Assembly: GCA_000158135.1 (NCBI GenBank)
Contig: DS999533.1
Coordinates: 217,118-281,117, forward strand
Origin: Rhodobacteraceae bacterium KLH11
GTDB taxonomy: Bacteria; Pseudomonadota; Alphaproteobacteria; Rhodobacterales; Rhodobacteraceae
DNA length: 64,000 bases
Direction of reading: 5' to 3'
The notes beneath the pieces are model-generated. The model worked only from the letters and a program-made list of their open reading frames with translations, made no database searches and was not told the origin of the DNA. Each line of letters starts with the position of its first letter. Position 1 is the stretch's first letter. Below, one piece after another: positions 1-8,541 of this stretch. Both the position numbers and the translations under genes were made by a program.

Positions 1-172
1 TCGCTTCTTCGCTTAGCAGGTCGATACGCAATTGATCCCGATCCGATGCACTCACATGATGTACCGCTCCAAGGACTTCGCCGGAGGACAACAGAAATTG
101 TTGCTCGTATGGTTCGAGTGTTGTGGCATCGTAACGAAAAGTCGGCCAATCAGGGTACTGCCAGTTCCACAT
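1..172 (-). CDS. Fic-family protein, N-terminal part (DUF4172), cut by window edge
   Basis: The minus strand reads from an ATG at 172 as an open frame to the window edge and begins MWNWQYPDWPTFRYD. This resembles the DUF4172 domain that precedes the Fic domain in one class of Fic proteins, which AMPylate or otherwise modify target proteins. Only about 57 codons are present, so the catalytic HPFxxGNG motif lies outside and cannot be checked. It is transcribed away from repC. The call rests on recognition of the N-terminal signature only. Confidence 0.6.
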   Translation of the reverse strand, partial: MWNWQYPDWPTFRYDATTLEPYEQQFLLSSGEVLGAVHHVSASDRDQLRIDLLSEEA

Positions 173-326
173 CGTGAGGTATAAGCCTCCTTTCTATAAC
201 TCACTATTTATCGCTACGTGATTTATAGAGGTCAATCCTATTACTCACCTTTTTCAAACCAACCGATCCAATCATCGATTGGACGTGTAATCTGAAAACG
301 GTAAATCTCGTCCTGTTTCCCCAAAT

Positions 327-1382
327 TTACGTAGCCTTGGAGGTTTGCGACAGCATTGCCTTTGGGGACAGCTCTCCCTTTTCGATCTTAGCCAGCAACG
401 AAATCAGGTAAGCCCTTGGAGACTGTATGTTCTCAGCACGTTGAAAGATGTATCCGAGAACAATGAAATGAATAGCTGGGCCAAACGTTGATTTCATTGC
501 ATACCAGGTTTGGCCAAGTCGTAGATACTCTGCGATATCATCCATAAGCCGATCACAGTGGTGCTGATCTTTTGCAAAGCGTAGTTCTGAGCATAGCCGT
601 GGAAAACTGCGCTCCATTTGGTCTGGAGAAACCTGAATCTGAGAAAGTTTTTCTTTCTTAACTTCGGGATTCAAAGAGTCCTCTTTGTGCCCCTCAATTT
701 CACTGTCACTGGCCCTCAAATTTTCTGTATCTGTCTGTGTTATCTCGGAGATTTCCACAGAGATTTCCGCCAGCAGCTCGCTGAGTACATTCGCATCCGG
801 TTTGCGACGCAGAGCATTGCGTACGGTGGTCATCAAATCAGAGATCGCGGTGTCATTTGCTACGAGGCCCCTAAGGCGCGCCAGAGCGGCGGAAACCTTG
901 TCACGGAGTACAGTGAACTCCAGAACGCGATCAGCATGCCTCTGGGCTTCCTGGATGAACTCAGGGTGCCGTTCAGACAAAGGCATCAAGGAGAGCCCCG
1001 TTGCGGTGACCACCCTGCCCTGTCGATCCCGGCGCGCCCATCGCTTGCCATTTGCGCTCATTACGCGGCGGACAAGTCCAAGCTCAACCAGCGTTGAGAT
1101 GTGACGCTCAACTGTCTGCACGCTGACATGAGTTCGTTTGGCGATCGCCGCGTTGGAAGCGAAGCAGATGTGATGATCATCATGGTCCGCAGCAATTTGA
1201 TCGCCGCCCAAAAAGGAAATCATCGCTCTCAGGACATTGAGGGTTGTGGATTTTAAGCCAAGAGGTTCTTTGGCCTCTTCAACGGCGCGAAGAAGTATCC
1301 ATTTTTGGGGCGTACTACTCCCCTGCCCTGCCGTTCCCGACAAGGTCGCTCCATTTGGAGCCAATGCTGTTAGTGTTTTCAT
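327..1382 (-). CDS. repC: Plasmid replication initiator RepC
   Basis: This 351-residue protein is the third gene of a repABC operon. RepC proteins of alphaproteobacterial plasmids initiate replication, usually at an origin inside repC itself. Residues about 40-110 form a winged-helix-like DNA-binding region (AIAKRTHVSVQTVERHISTLVELGLVRR read in pieces), and the C-terminal third contains the conserved segment around SPRAYLISLLAKIEKGEL. The length is slightly below the roughly 380-430 residues common in the family. About 206 bp separate it from repB, and that gap holds the antisense RNA that normally limits RepC synthesis. The start is the ATG at 1382. Together with RepA and RepB it makes this a self-replicating unit. 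Confidence 0.9.
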   Translation of the reverse strand: MKTLTALAPNGATLSGTAGQGSSTPQKWILLRAVEEAKEPLGLKSTTLNVLRAMISFLGGDQIAADHDDHHICFASNAAIAKRTHVSVQTVERHISTLVELGLVRRVMSANGKRWARRDRQGRVVTATGLSLMPLSERHPEFIQEAQRHADRVLEFTVLRDKVSAALARLRGLVANDTAISDLMTTVRNALRRKPDANVLSELLAEISVEISEITQTDTENLRASDSEIEGHKEDSLNPEVKKEKLSQIQVSPDQMERSFPRLCSELRFAKDQHHCDRLMDDIAEYLRLGQTWYAMKSTFGPAIHFIVLGYIFQRAENIQSPRAYLISLLAKIEKGELSPKAMLSQTSKAT

Positions 1383-1464
1383 GAGATTTTGTCAGCAGAC
1401 AAAGAAAACCTGTTCACCCAGAGGCGTTTTTTATTGTGTCGTGATTCGCGGGCTGTTAGGGTTT

Positions 1465-1535
1465 AGGTGTCTAATCTACAACCACTAGTTGGTTTTCAGC
1501 CCTCGGAGCCTCAGGTTTCGGGGGTTTCTTTTTTG
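1465..1535 (+). ncRNA. Candidate antisense countertranscribed RNA (incA-type ctRNA) of the repABC operon
   Basis: The repB-repC gap carries, on the strand opposite the operon, two hairpins in series. One is AACCA-CTAG-TGGTT-like at about 1480-1495. The second has arms CCCTCGGA and TTTCGGGGG at 1500-1524, followed by TTTCTTTTTT, a typical Rho-independent terminator. repABC operons encode at this exact place a small antisense RNA that lowers RepC translation and sets incompatibility. The 3' end near 1535 is well supported. The 5' end and promoter are guessed. Confidence 0.65.
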
Positions 1536-1566
1536 CTTTCCTCCTCTTTGCTCGTTGCCTCATGTA

Positions 1567-1586
1567 GAGTTAACATCTGTTAACTC
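1567..1586. repeat. parS-like palindrome copy 1
   Basis: GAGTTAACATCTGTTAACTC is a palindrome with a 2-bp centre, just downstream of repB. It fits the repABC partition-site pattern GTT-N10-AAC. Two more copies lie at 2337 and 3877. RepB probably binds here. Confidence 0.7.
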
Positions 1587-1588
1587 GC

Positions 1589-2563
1589 TTACTCCTCGGC
1601 GCTTTCTTTGAAACGCTCGTAGGATTCTTGAATGATTTGTCCAAGGTTGTCCGAAAGCCAACTTGTGTAGGCTTCATTGTCCCCTGCCCTTTTGATCGTC
1701 ATGTTCACCGCAGAATCGCTGGTCTTGATAACAACGTCGGGCGCCGGCCGGACTTCCTGTGCTTCTTTCTTAGGAGTCAAGCTACACAGGAGCCCGTTTA
1801 ACCGATCGTCCGAATTAGCTATATTGAGCGTCTCCAAAAGCTTCTTGGCCTTGTCCGCTGTTATCACCTCTTTTCGCAACGCATCGGCGAGTGCTGTCCA
1901 TTTGGGCCGTCCGGATTTCGGTGCTGGACCAATCATATCCCCGAGATCGTCCGGAATATCGTTTGTGACTCGCTCCAACTGTGACAGCGTGTTCTTGGAA
2001 ATTGCTAGCGCTGTGATCGCTTCCGAGCGGTCATATCCCTGGTTTAGAATTTCGCGTGCGAACCGGGCTCTCTCGTAGTAACTGAGGTCAACCCGAGAAG
2101 AGTTCTCCAGACCTTTTGCCTGAAGCGCTTCCTTATCACCAAGGGTCCTTACCAGCGCGCGAACAGGCTGGTTTAGATACTGACAAGCTAAGATGCGACG
2201 GCGACCGTAGATAACCTCGAAGTGACCGTCGACTTCCTCGGAAGGACGTAACAGGACGGGAACCTGTTGGCCCCCTGCGTCCTTGATGCTTTCAGCAAGT
2301 TCCAGAACAGCTAAATCGACGTTCGCCTCGGCGCCAGAGTTAACAGGTGTTAACTCGATTCCAAGCCTATCTTTTGGGCCCCAGGGTAAAATGAGTGAGG
2401 TATCGATGTCTTGGATACCTCCGGCTCCAACACGCACCGATGCAATTGTACCGCGTGGAAGTGCCGCATTAGCGCGTTCCGTTTTTGTTGGTGGAATTGG
2501 CGGGTTTCCGGCTGCCGCTGCAATCGCTGCAGCCATACTGGTTTTGTTTTGTTTAAGTGCCAT
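1589..2563 (-). CDS. repB: Plasmid partitioning protein RepB (ParB family)
   Basis: The 324-residue product has the ParB/Sulfiredoxin-type N-terminal domain (about residues 60-150, with the motif YGRRRILACQYL resembling the GxRR box) and a central helix-turn-helix (about 160-215). It binds centromere-like parS sites and, with RepA, segregates the plasmid. The start ATG at 2563 lies one base past the repA stop, so translation is coupled. A parS-like palindrome lies inside its own coding sequence at 2337-2356 and another just after its stop. Confidence 0.92.
   Translation of the reverse strand: MALKQNKTSMAAAIAAAAGNPPIPPTKTERANAALPRGTIASVRVGAGGIQDIDTSLILPWGPKDRLGIELTPVNSGAEANVDLAVLELAESIKDAGGQQVPVLLRPSEEVDGHFEVIYGRRRILACQYLNQPVRALVRTLGDKEALQAKGLENSSRVDLSYYERARFAREILNQGYDRSEAITALAISKNTLSQLERVTNDIPDDLGDMIGPAPKSGRPKWTALADALRKEVITADKAKKLLETLNIANSDDRLNGLLCSLTPKKEAQEVRPAPDVVIKTSDSAVNMTIKRAGDNEAYTSWLSDNLGQIIQESYERFKESAEE
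2337..2356. repeat. parS-like palindrome copy 2, inside repB
   Basis: GAGTTAACAGGTGTTAACTC shares both 9-base arms with copy 1. It lies in the coding sequence of repB, which is unusual because the protein sequence must accommodate it. Confidence 0.7.
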
Positions 2564-2564
2564 T

Positions 2565-3785
2565 TCAACGGCCCCACGCAGTTTGAATCATGTTTGAAAC
2601 TTCGTGCCCAACGGCATCCATGCTTGATCGCGCGCGGTCATAGGTCGACCGCGTCATTTCTGATCGAACGACTTCGTACATTGTCATTTTCAACATCGCA
2701 GCATCAGCAATGGCAGTGCTTCGTAGCGCAGTTGCACCGATCACTCGATCCTGAAACAACGCCCGCATCAGGCTGACAATTTGCTGAGACGGGGTATCTG
2801 AGGGGTCGTCCCGTGTTATGAGAAACCGGAAATTGTCATGGACGATCGGAATCCCGGAGTTTTCAAACTCTTCAAGGTACGCCGAAGTCATTTCAAGAAA
2901 CTGCTGTGTGGAGGCTACGTCCAACATGCTCGGTGTTAGCGGCACAATGACAGATGTTGCCGCGAACAATCCCGCCAGCGTCAGGAAGCCCAAAGAAGGC
3001 GGGCTATCGATAATGATCACATCGTAGTCTGCCTCTACCGTCTCGATTGCATTAGCGAGTCGATTATAAAAGGGGACACCTTTTCGGGCGTAGACAGCGG
3101 TTTCTGTTTCAAACTCTGACAGGATCAACTGAGCGGGGGAAAGATCCAAGCCAGGGAAGTAGGTGGCCCGAATACACTCGGACATTGGGACCGGATCTTC
3201 GTAGCGCAAAGCATCATAGATTGAGTTTCCCTCAAACTCGATCTCAGGCTGAATTCCGCAGAATCCAGTTAGGCTACCTTGTGGGTCAAGGTCGATGGCA
3301 AGAACGCGATAACCTTGAAGCGCAAGATAATGACACAGATGAATGGCAGAGGTGGATTTGGCACTGCCACCCTTGAAGTTCATGAGTTGAATGACCTGAA
3401 GACGGTCGCTATCGCGACGGCCGGGGAGGTATTTCCCGGGTTTTCTGGAGCTGCCTTCAAGAATCTGGCGCATCGTTTTTATTTCGGCTCCGGAATAAAA
3501 ACGTCGGCCGTTTTTGTTGACTTCCGGTTCTGGAAGAGAGCCTTCAGCATGACCTTTTCGCAAGTATTGTCCGGTTGTGCCAAAAAGGTCGGCTACCTCT
3601 GTCGCACTGAAGAGACGAAGGGTCTTTGACAACTCAGGAGAATAGGCCTGAGTTAAGTGGGTCGTCAGTGCGACTTGTAGACGATCAGAGATTTCACGTG
3701 TAACATGAGACTGCGTCGCCGCAGCAATGGGTGTGGTCTGTAGCATAGTTGCAGTTTTCCTGCTCATTTTTGTATGGTTGCGCAA
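2565..3785 (-). CDS. repA: Plasmid partitioning ATPase RepA (ParA family)
   Basis: The 406-residue protein has a deviant Walker A motif (FKGGSAKST, residues about 137-145), the LDPQGSLT segment and a Walker B-like DVIIIDSPPSLG, as in ParA-type partition ATPases of repABC plasmids. The N-terminal 120 residues carry a helix-turn-helix region used for autoregulation of the operon. An alternative in-frame start lies six codons in (MSRKTAT). It is the first gene of repABC. Upstream at 3877 is the third parS-like palindrome, so RepA/RepB could regulate the promoter there. Confidence 0.92.
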   Translation of the reverse strand: MRNHTKMSRKTATMLQTTPIAAATQSHVTREISDRLQVALTTHLTQAYSPELSKTLRLFSATEVADLFGTTGQYLRKGHAEGSLPEPEVNKNGRRFYSGAEIKTMRQILEGSSRKPGKYLPGRRDSDRLQVIQLMNFKGGSAKSTSAIHLCHYLALQGYRVLAIDLDPQGSLTGFCGIQPEIEFEGNSIYDALRYEDPVPMSECIRATYFPGLDLSPAQLILSEFETETAVYARKGVPFYNRLANAIETVEADYDVIIIDSPPSLGFLTLAGLFAATSVIVPLTPSMLDVASTQQFLEMTSAYLEEFENSGIPIVHDNFRFLITRDDPSDTPSQQIVSLMRALFQDRVIGATALRSTAIADAAMLKMTMYEVVRSEMTRSTYDRARSSMDAVGHEVSNMIQTAWGR

Positions 3786-4631
3786 CTTGCGTACATTTAG
3801 GCACTCGTATTCCGATTCATGTCAAGAGAAAAATCAATAACTTGTGGGTTGCTGCGAGGCCTGCACAAGTGCTCTGAAGTTAACAGCTGTTAACTCACGT
3901 ATTTGCTGAGCGCTTAAGAAGCGCTTGGAGGTTGCATAGTGCCGATAAGAATTCAGATTCCCAGTCGGTATTTTTAAAGGATGCTTGACCTCAGGTGCAT
4001 TGTTGCTTCTTTGAGTTCAGTAATGCTTCACGCCGCCCCAATACTGAACGCGCGGATTTTCCTGACAAACGTCGACTAATTTTGACGGGATAGGGCAGGG
4101 CGGGTGGGGTTCGAATTACAGGATCTTTGCGCCAATAAGATACGGACGTGGTACTGTTATCGTTGGGTTTGGTCTTTGAGGTATTATGCTGCGACAGTAC
4201 AAAAATCTGATGCTGCAGGTCAATTGAACCGATGCTTTTTCCACTTTTTTATGGCGTTCGCTCGGACTTCGGCGATACCGTTGTCGTCATGGTGTTTCTG
4301 TTCTTGTGCCATGAAGCGGTGCGGTGACAATCGCGTGGCGGTTTGGATCGGGGGCCATCCGAGGCCACTGAGTCAGAAACTCAGAACGCAGTCCATGGAT
4401 TGAGGCGTGTTATCTGATAAATCGCATCCGGGTTGAGACGCTGTTTCAAGACACCTTCGCCCGTCCTTGGAGGCGTGGTGGAACTAAACTCTTCTTCTCG
4501 ATCAAAAGAAACCAGTTAGCTAAAGTATTTCTCAGAAATGAGACCAGCTCGACTAAACTGCTTGGGCTATGTTCTCAATCGTTGAACCGGCGGTCTCGTT
4601 GGCATATATTGCCAAAGAGGAGGCTTGCGCC
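3786..4631. other. Intergenic region between repA and parDE
   Basis: This 0.85-kb region holds the repA promoter area with the palindrome at 3877-3896. A 99-codon open frame at 4104-4403 has no recognisable similarity or ribosome site and I do not call it. The remainder shows nothing I recognise. Confidence 0.6.
3877..3896. repeat. parS-like palindrome copy 3, upstream of repA
   Basis: AAGTTAACAGCTGTTAACTC contains the perfect core GTTAACAGCTGTTAAC, matching the repABC consensus GTTNNNNGCNNNNAAC exactly. It lies about 90 bp upstream of the repA start, placed to act both as centromere and operator. Confidence 0.75.
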
Positions 4632-4889
4632 ATGGTAACCCGCAATGTCGTACTTACAGAATCGCAGGATCAGCTGGTGCAGAACCTGGTTGCGTCCGGT
4701 CGCTATCAGAACGCCAGTGAAGCGTTGCGCGTGGGCCTTCGGCTTCTGGAGCGGGAAGAAGCGGGGCTGGAGTCTCTCAAACATGGTCTGCAGGAAGGTG
4801 TGGCCCAGGCTCAGGCAGGAGATCTGGCAGAAGGCAACGGTACGGATGCGATCCGTCGTGCCTTTGCGATGGCACGAACCAAAGCGTGA
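4632..4889 (+). CDS. parD: ParD-family antitoxin
   Basis: The 85-residue protein begins MVTRNVVLTESQDQLVQ and has the ribbon-helix-helix core (LVASGRYQNASEALRVGLRLLEREE) typical of ParD/CopG antitoxins, followed by a toxin-binding tail. I chose the ATG at 4632 because AGAGGAG lies just upstream. The upstream extension in the same frame lacks family similarity. The stop overlaps the parE start (GTGA). Since the toxin gene is broken, the antitoxin is probably an orphan that may still repress its promoter. Confidence 0.82.
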   Translation: MVTRNVVLTESQDQLVQNLVASGRYQNASEALRVGLRLLEREEAGLESLKHGLQEGVAQAQAGDLAEGNGTDAIRRAFAMARTKA

Positions 4890-5230
4890 CCAGACTTTTT
4901 CGACTGACACGCCGTGCTGAAGCCAGCCTGGTGGAAATTGCCTGATGGACCATCGACAAGTTTGGGCCGCATCAGGCCGATCTATATGAGCAAGAGCTGA
5001 TAGCGCGCTGTCATGCCATCACCGAGGGCAGGGTGGCCAGCCGCAGTTGTTCTATATTGGTCGAGGAGGCGGCTGATCTCAGGTATGTGCGGGCAGGAGA
5101 GTATTTTCTAGTCTACCTGGACCAACCGGATAGCGTGATCATCGTCGATATCCTGCATTCCCGTTGTGATCTGCCGCGACATGTTTCCGCGCTGACCACG
5201 TTAACAGATGCGACAGGAAACAAGATATAG
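4886..5230 (+). pseudogene. parE: ParE-family toxin with internal stop
   Basis: From a GTG overlapping parD the frame reads VTRLFRLTRRAEASLVEIA, then a TGA at 4943-4945, then WTIDKFGPHQADLYEQELIARC and on to a proper stop at 5230, about 115 codons in all. ParE proteins have Arg or a similar residue where the TGA stands (IARxTxxxxG), so a single CGA to TGA change is a likely cause. Everything else, including the C-terminal IIVDILHSRCDLPRHV, matches the RelE/ParE fold. The toxin is most likely inactive unless the stop is read through. Confidence 0.8.
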
Positions 5231-5284
5231 GCACAGCAGCCGGAGTTTCCCTCAAGCGGGGATTTTTAAATAGTCAGTAAGTAC

Positions 5285-6340
5285 TCACCCCAGTAGATCA
5301 GTCGCCGGGTTATCCGCGATGTCCACATCGTCGTAATATTTCTGCGCCTGGGCCATGGAGCGATGCAGGGAGAGGCGCATGGCGGCCTGAATCGGAGCGC
5401 CGTCGAGCGCGGCCTGGGTCAGGAATCCGGATCGCAGGCCGTGGGGTGAGGCAAAATCTTCCGGCAATCCGGCTAGCTTCAACCTGTGTTTGACAATCTG
5501 GTAAATCGCGTCCGGTGACAGGCGGCGCGTCAACACGCGATCCGCTTTGGAGACAGGGCGGAACAAGGGGCCGTCGCTGATCCCGCCAACCTCGATCCAA
5601 TGCACCAGCGCCTGCGCGGCGCGGCCCTTCAACACCAGGCGCGGGGTCTCACCTTTGGACGTGGTCTTGGTCTCCAGCAGCGAAAGCCAGACCAGACCTT
5701 CCTTTTCGAACGCTTTCAGGCTGACATCTTCCCGCATCAACCCGGTGATCTCGGAGCGACGTCGGCCGCCAGAAGCCCAGCCCAGCGTCAGGATCGCCCG
5801 GTCGCGGCAATCCCGCCGGGACCCCCGACAGGTGGCCAGCAGCTGTTCCAGCACCTCGCGAGTGATCGGATGTTGCGATTTCGGGGCAGGGGGCCGGGCG
5901 GCGGCGCGCCGCGCCTTGGCGCGGGCCTGCTTCACTTGCGGGGCAGCAAACGGGCTGGCCAAGTTCTTCATTCGGTGAAACGCCAGCCAGGAGGCAATGC
6001 GCCGGTCCAGCGTCGACGGGGCCGGGCAGGCCAGCGACTTGCGCAGCCCTTGCGCGATCAGCATCTCCGCCGTTTGACGGGCAATGTCATCCTCAGGCGC
6101 GTCGCTTAGATCGCGCGCGTGATCGAGAATGAAGGTAAGGGCGGTGGCCTCGGCCTCAGGCCAATCCAGCACTGTGCCGGAGCGCGCAGCCTTCCAAGCA
6201 GAGATGTAGAGCAGGTCGCGCTCATAGGCCCGCAGTGTATTGGTCGGCGTGCCACGCACATAAAGATCAGTGAGCGCCTCTTGATCTGTGTCCGAGAAGG
6301 CAGGGGAGGCAGCCGGGAGATATGGGGTAGGGGGCTTCAT
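5285..6340 (-). CDS. Tyrosine recombinase / integrase
   Basis: The 351-residue protein (start ATG at 6340; an upstream in-frame codon at 6376 is possible) has an N-terminal SAM-like core-binding domain (about 20-140) and a C-terminal catalytic domain. Catalytic residues visible are the first Arg in GGRRRSEI, the HGLRSG box (HxxR) and the nucleophile region AQKYYDD. It cuts and rejoins DNA at specific core sites. It stands next to the left IS6 copy. A 15-bp imperfect palindrome 46 bp upstream of its start recurs inverted beyond the IS and may be its site. It resembles plasmid-borne XerC/D-like integrases of Roseobacters. Confidence 0.85.
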   Translation of the reverse strand: MKPPTPYLPAASPAFSDTDQEALTDLYVRGTPTNTLRAYERDLLYISAWKAARSGTVLDWPEAEATALTFILDHARDLSDAPEDDIARQTAEMLIAQGLRKSLACPAPSTLDRRIASWLAFHRMKNLASPFAAPQVKQARAKARRAAARPPAPKSQHPITREVLEQLLATCRGSRRDCRDRAILTLGWASGGRRRSEITGLMREDVSLKAFEKEGLVWLSLLETKTTSKGETPRLVLKGRAAQALVHWIEVGGISDGPLFRPVSKADRVLTRRLSPDAIYQIVKHRLKLAGLPEDFASPHGLRSGFLTQAALDGAPIQAAMRLSLHRSMAQAQKYYDDVDIADNPATDLLG

Positions 6341-6385
6341 GAGGCCTATTTTGCGTCGAAATTCGCGGAAAATCAATCACACATA

Positions 6386-6400
6386 ATAAGGGATACTTAT
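6386..6400. repeat. 15-bp site ATAAGGGATACTTAT, paired with an inverted copy at 7329-7343
   Basis: The site has 5-bp arms ATAAG/CTTAT. Its exact reverse complement occurs at 7329-7343, on the other side of IS copy 1. The position beside a tyrosine recombinase suggests a recombination core, but arms this short are only suggestive. Confidence 0.4.
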
Positions 6401-6501
6401 CGGATATGATTTAAAGAGCTTACAAACATCGATATAATGTGCAAAAACTTAAAAAAGCGCGCAATTACAGAATACCAATTTGGAACTATGATACTTTCAA
6501 C

Positions 6502-7328
6502 GGATGTGTCGCAAACTTTTGGAACGACCATAGGCAGTCAACTACTGGACACACCTATCCTGCGATCTCGGCAAACATCCGAAAACCCGAGGACGTATTG
6601 CAGGGGAATTGCCGCTTCCGGATCATGTTGGCGACCTCGATGCCGTCCAAAGTAGCTGATGCCGATCTGAACGATTTGAACCCACACATGTGCCGTACGC
6701 GACGCTTGATAAATCGATGATCCTGTTCGATCAGGTTATTCAGATACTTGGACCTGACCGTTTGGATTTTGGCTGGGCAGCCAAACCGATTGAGGATTTT
6801 GTTCACCTCTCGAATGCCCGCTGCGTTGGCGCCACTTTTGTCGATGACGATCTTGCTTGGGATTCCATTTGAAGACAGGGCTTTGGCAAAGAACCTTGCT
6901 GCTGCTGGACGGTTCCTGCGCTCGGACAGCATGAAATCAAGAGTATTTCCTGCCTTGTCGACGGCCCGATAGAGGTACACCCATTTGCCGCGAACACGAA
7001 TATAGGTCTCGTCCATGCGCCATGAACTCAATGTTGGACGCTTTTTTGATTGCGCACGGGCTGCGACGATCGGCGAGTATTTCACAACCCACCTATTCAA
7101 TGTGGCATGGTCAACTCGCACACCGCGCTCAGCCATGATCTCTTCCAAGTCACGATATGACACCGTGTACCGCAGATAGAAGAAAACAGCGTACAAAACT
7201 GCATCCTTGGGGAAATGACAGCCCTTTAACGAGATCATGCTCAAAAAACCTGTTCGAAATATTTCGACCAGTAAAAACCTCAGATCACGCAGGCTCGTCA
7301 ACTAGACCCCATAGTTTGCGACACATCC
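6502..7328 (-). mobile_element. IS6-family insertion sequence, copy 1 (827 bp)
   Basis: The element has 16-bp perfect terminal inverted repeats, GGATGTGTCGCAAACT at 6502-6517 and its complement at 7313-7328, around one transposase gene. A second copy, identical where I compared except for one extra A in a homopolymer, lies at 34499-35326 in the same orientation. The 8-bp flanks (CTTTCAAC and ATAAGTAT) differ, so there is no target duplication. This is expected if IS copies recombined or formed cointegrates, as IS6 members do. Confidence 0.9.
6555..7238 (-). CDS. IS6-family DDE transposase (copy 1)
   Basis: The 227-residue protein has the IS6 signature: SWRMDETYIRVRGKW with the first catalytic Asp, IDKSGAN with the second, and NNLIEQDHRFIKRR with the Glu. 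It starts MISLKGCHFPKDAVLYAVFF at the ATG at 7238. Transposition in this family is replicative and creates cointegrates resolved by host recombination. The reading frame looks intact. Confidence 0.92.
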   Translation of the reverse strand: MISLKGCHFPKDAVLYAVFFYLRYTVSYRDLEEIMAERGVRVDHATLNRWVVKYSPIVAARAQSKKRPTLSSWRMDETYIRVRGKWVYLYRAVDKAGNTLDFMLSERRNRPAAARFFAKALSSNGIPSKIVIDKSGANAAGIREVNKILNRFGCPAKIQTVRSKYLNNLIEQDHRFIKRRVRHMCGFKSFRSASATLDGIEVANMIRKRQFPCNTSSGFRMFAEIAG

Positions 7329-7400
7329 ATAAGTATCCCTTATCAGGGCTAGTAGGATAGATGCAAAACTCGCCTGATGCCAATGGAGTTCTAATAGGGG

Positions 7401-7448
7401 TCGTTTACGGCAGGACTAAACGTAAGCGTCCGGTCATGCCGTAAACGA
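7401..7448. repeat. 12-bp perfect inverted repeat with 24-bp spacer
   Basis: TCGTTTACGGCA at 7401-7412 is the exact complement of TGCCGTAAACGA at 7437-7448. It lies in the short unannotated stretch between IS copy 1 and the M48 gene. It could be an RNA hairpin, an operator or an old transposon end. No T-run follows. Confidence 0.5.
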
Positions 7449-7577
7449 TGGCTTTAGGAATTCTTCCATACGATCAGATTTTAAAACGTACGATCGCTCA
7501 AAGCCGCTCGGACAGCTTCAATCACCTCTTTCACGGAACGGGGAACTAACATGTCGTAGGTATGAACAGCGGTGCAC

Positions 7578-8447
7578 CTAAACTGAGCGGATCGGTCCAG
7601 AAGCCCAGGTCATCTCATCGAGAAGCGCACGTCCCCGCTCGATCCTTCGTTCGGTGGGTGGATGCGACAGCCACAAAGATGGCCGGTACCACTCCTCGGA
7701 CCCCGCCTCAGCGCCCCAGGTCATCTCTAGGAAAACCAGCAGTGCGTCGTCCTGGGTCAACCGGATCGCATATTCGTCAGCCCGATACTCTTGCGGCTGG
7801 TTCAAGCACGACAGGAAGAACTTACAAAGTCGAAAAAGCAGGGTTGCCATCACAGGAACGAAGAGAACCGTCAGCACAAAGCAACAGATGGCGATGTAAA
7901 TAAAGCTGCCAATGAGGCTCGCTGCAGCTCTTGCCTCTAAGGTGAGCCCGATAGATGAGGGCTTAGGCTCAGATGCCTCTGAGAGGACTGCGAGAATTGG
8001 CGCACCGATGAGCGTCAGGGTCATGGCTGGTCCGAAGCCTGCAATCATCTTTAGGATCGGCAGCGTATCGTTCGTCACATGGTGCCCAAGTTCATGAGCA
8101 AGTACGGCATTCAGGAGCCTTGCATCCGCGACATCAAGCAGGCCGCTGGTGACGGCGACGGAACGGTAGCCGTAGGCCAAGGCGTTAATTTCTTCGGTGT
8201 CTATCACTCGAAATCGCACTGACCTTGGAATGGGCATCCGGTTATCAGCGGCCTTCTGGCGGAGCTCCGATAAAGCGCCGCCAAGTCGCTCGGCCTCGGC
8301 CTCAGTAGGCGCCCTCGCAGAGGCTGTGGAATCGAGAATGACGTCAGCGAATACAGTAAGGTAGAGTGATGAGTAGGAGACCATCGCAAGACAGAACCAG
8401 CCCACATACTCGTTGAAATTGAACATGCTCCAAAACACGTAGATCAC
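7578..8447 (-). CDS. M48-family membrane metallopeptidase, possibly 5'-frameshifted
   Basis: The protein has the zinc-binding motif HELGHH (about residues 118-123) and a third ligand in EYRADEYA, as in HtpX/Ste24-type M48 peptidases, with hydrophobic segments near the N-terminus and around residues 140-210. The frame available starts with GTG at 8447 in the middle of a membrane helix. Upstream, an ATG at 8493 reads MQK then meets a run of six A. With one A fewer it would continue as RSSGVAFLANVAVIYVFW into this protein. So either a late GTG start is used or the gene carries a homopolymer frameshift. It may process membrane proteins. Confidence 0.75.
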   Translation of the reverse strand: MIYVFWSMFNFNEYVGWFCLAMVSYSSLYLTVFADVILDSTASARAPTEAEAERLGGALSELRQKAADNRMPIPRSVRFRVIDTEEINALAYGYRSVAVTSGLLDVADARLLNAVLAHELGHHVTNDTLPILKMIAGFGPAMTLTLIGAPILAVLSEASEPKPSSIGLTLEARAAASLIGSFIYIAICCFVLTVLFVPVMATLLFRLCKFFLSCLNQPQEYRADEYAIRLTQDDALLVFLEMTWGAEAGSEEWYRPSLWLSHPPTERRIERGRALLDEMTWASGPIRSV

Positions 8448-8541
8448 AGCGACGTTAGCGAGAAAAGCGACCCCCGACGAGCGTTTTTTGCATCAAGATC
8501 AGCAAGATGGATTGGGTCGCACGATACAAGGCAGTGAGCCT

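Noticed and set aside
4104..4403. 99-codon plus-strand frame between repA and parD
   Set aside because: No ribosome site, no recognisable motif and Cys/Trp-rich random-looking composition.
5199..5210. GTTAACAGATG resembling a parS half site
   Set aside because: Only one arm is present and it lies in the parE coding remnant; a chance match.
7485..7555. Minus-strand frame TYDMLVPRSVKEVIEAVRAA resembling the start of an FAD-linked oxidase domain
   Set aside because: Only about 25 codons; too short to assign and no neighbouring support.
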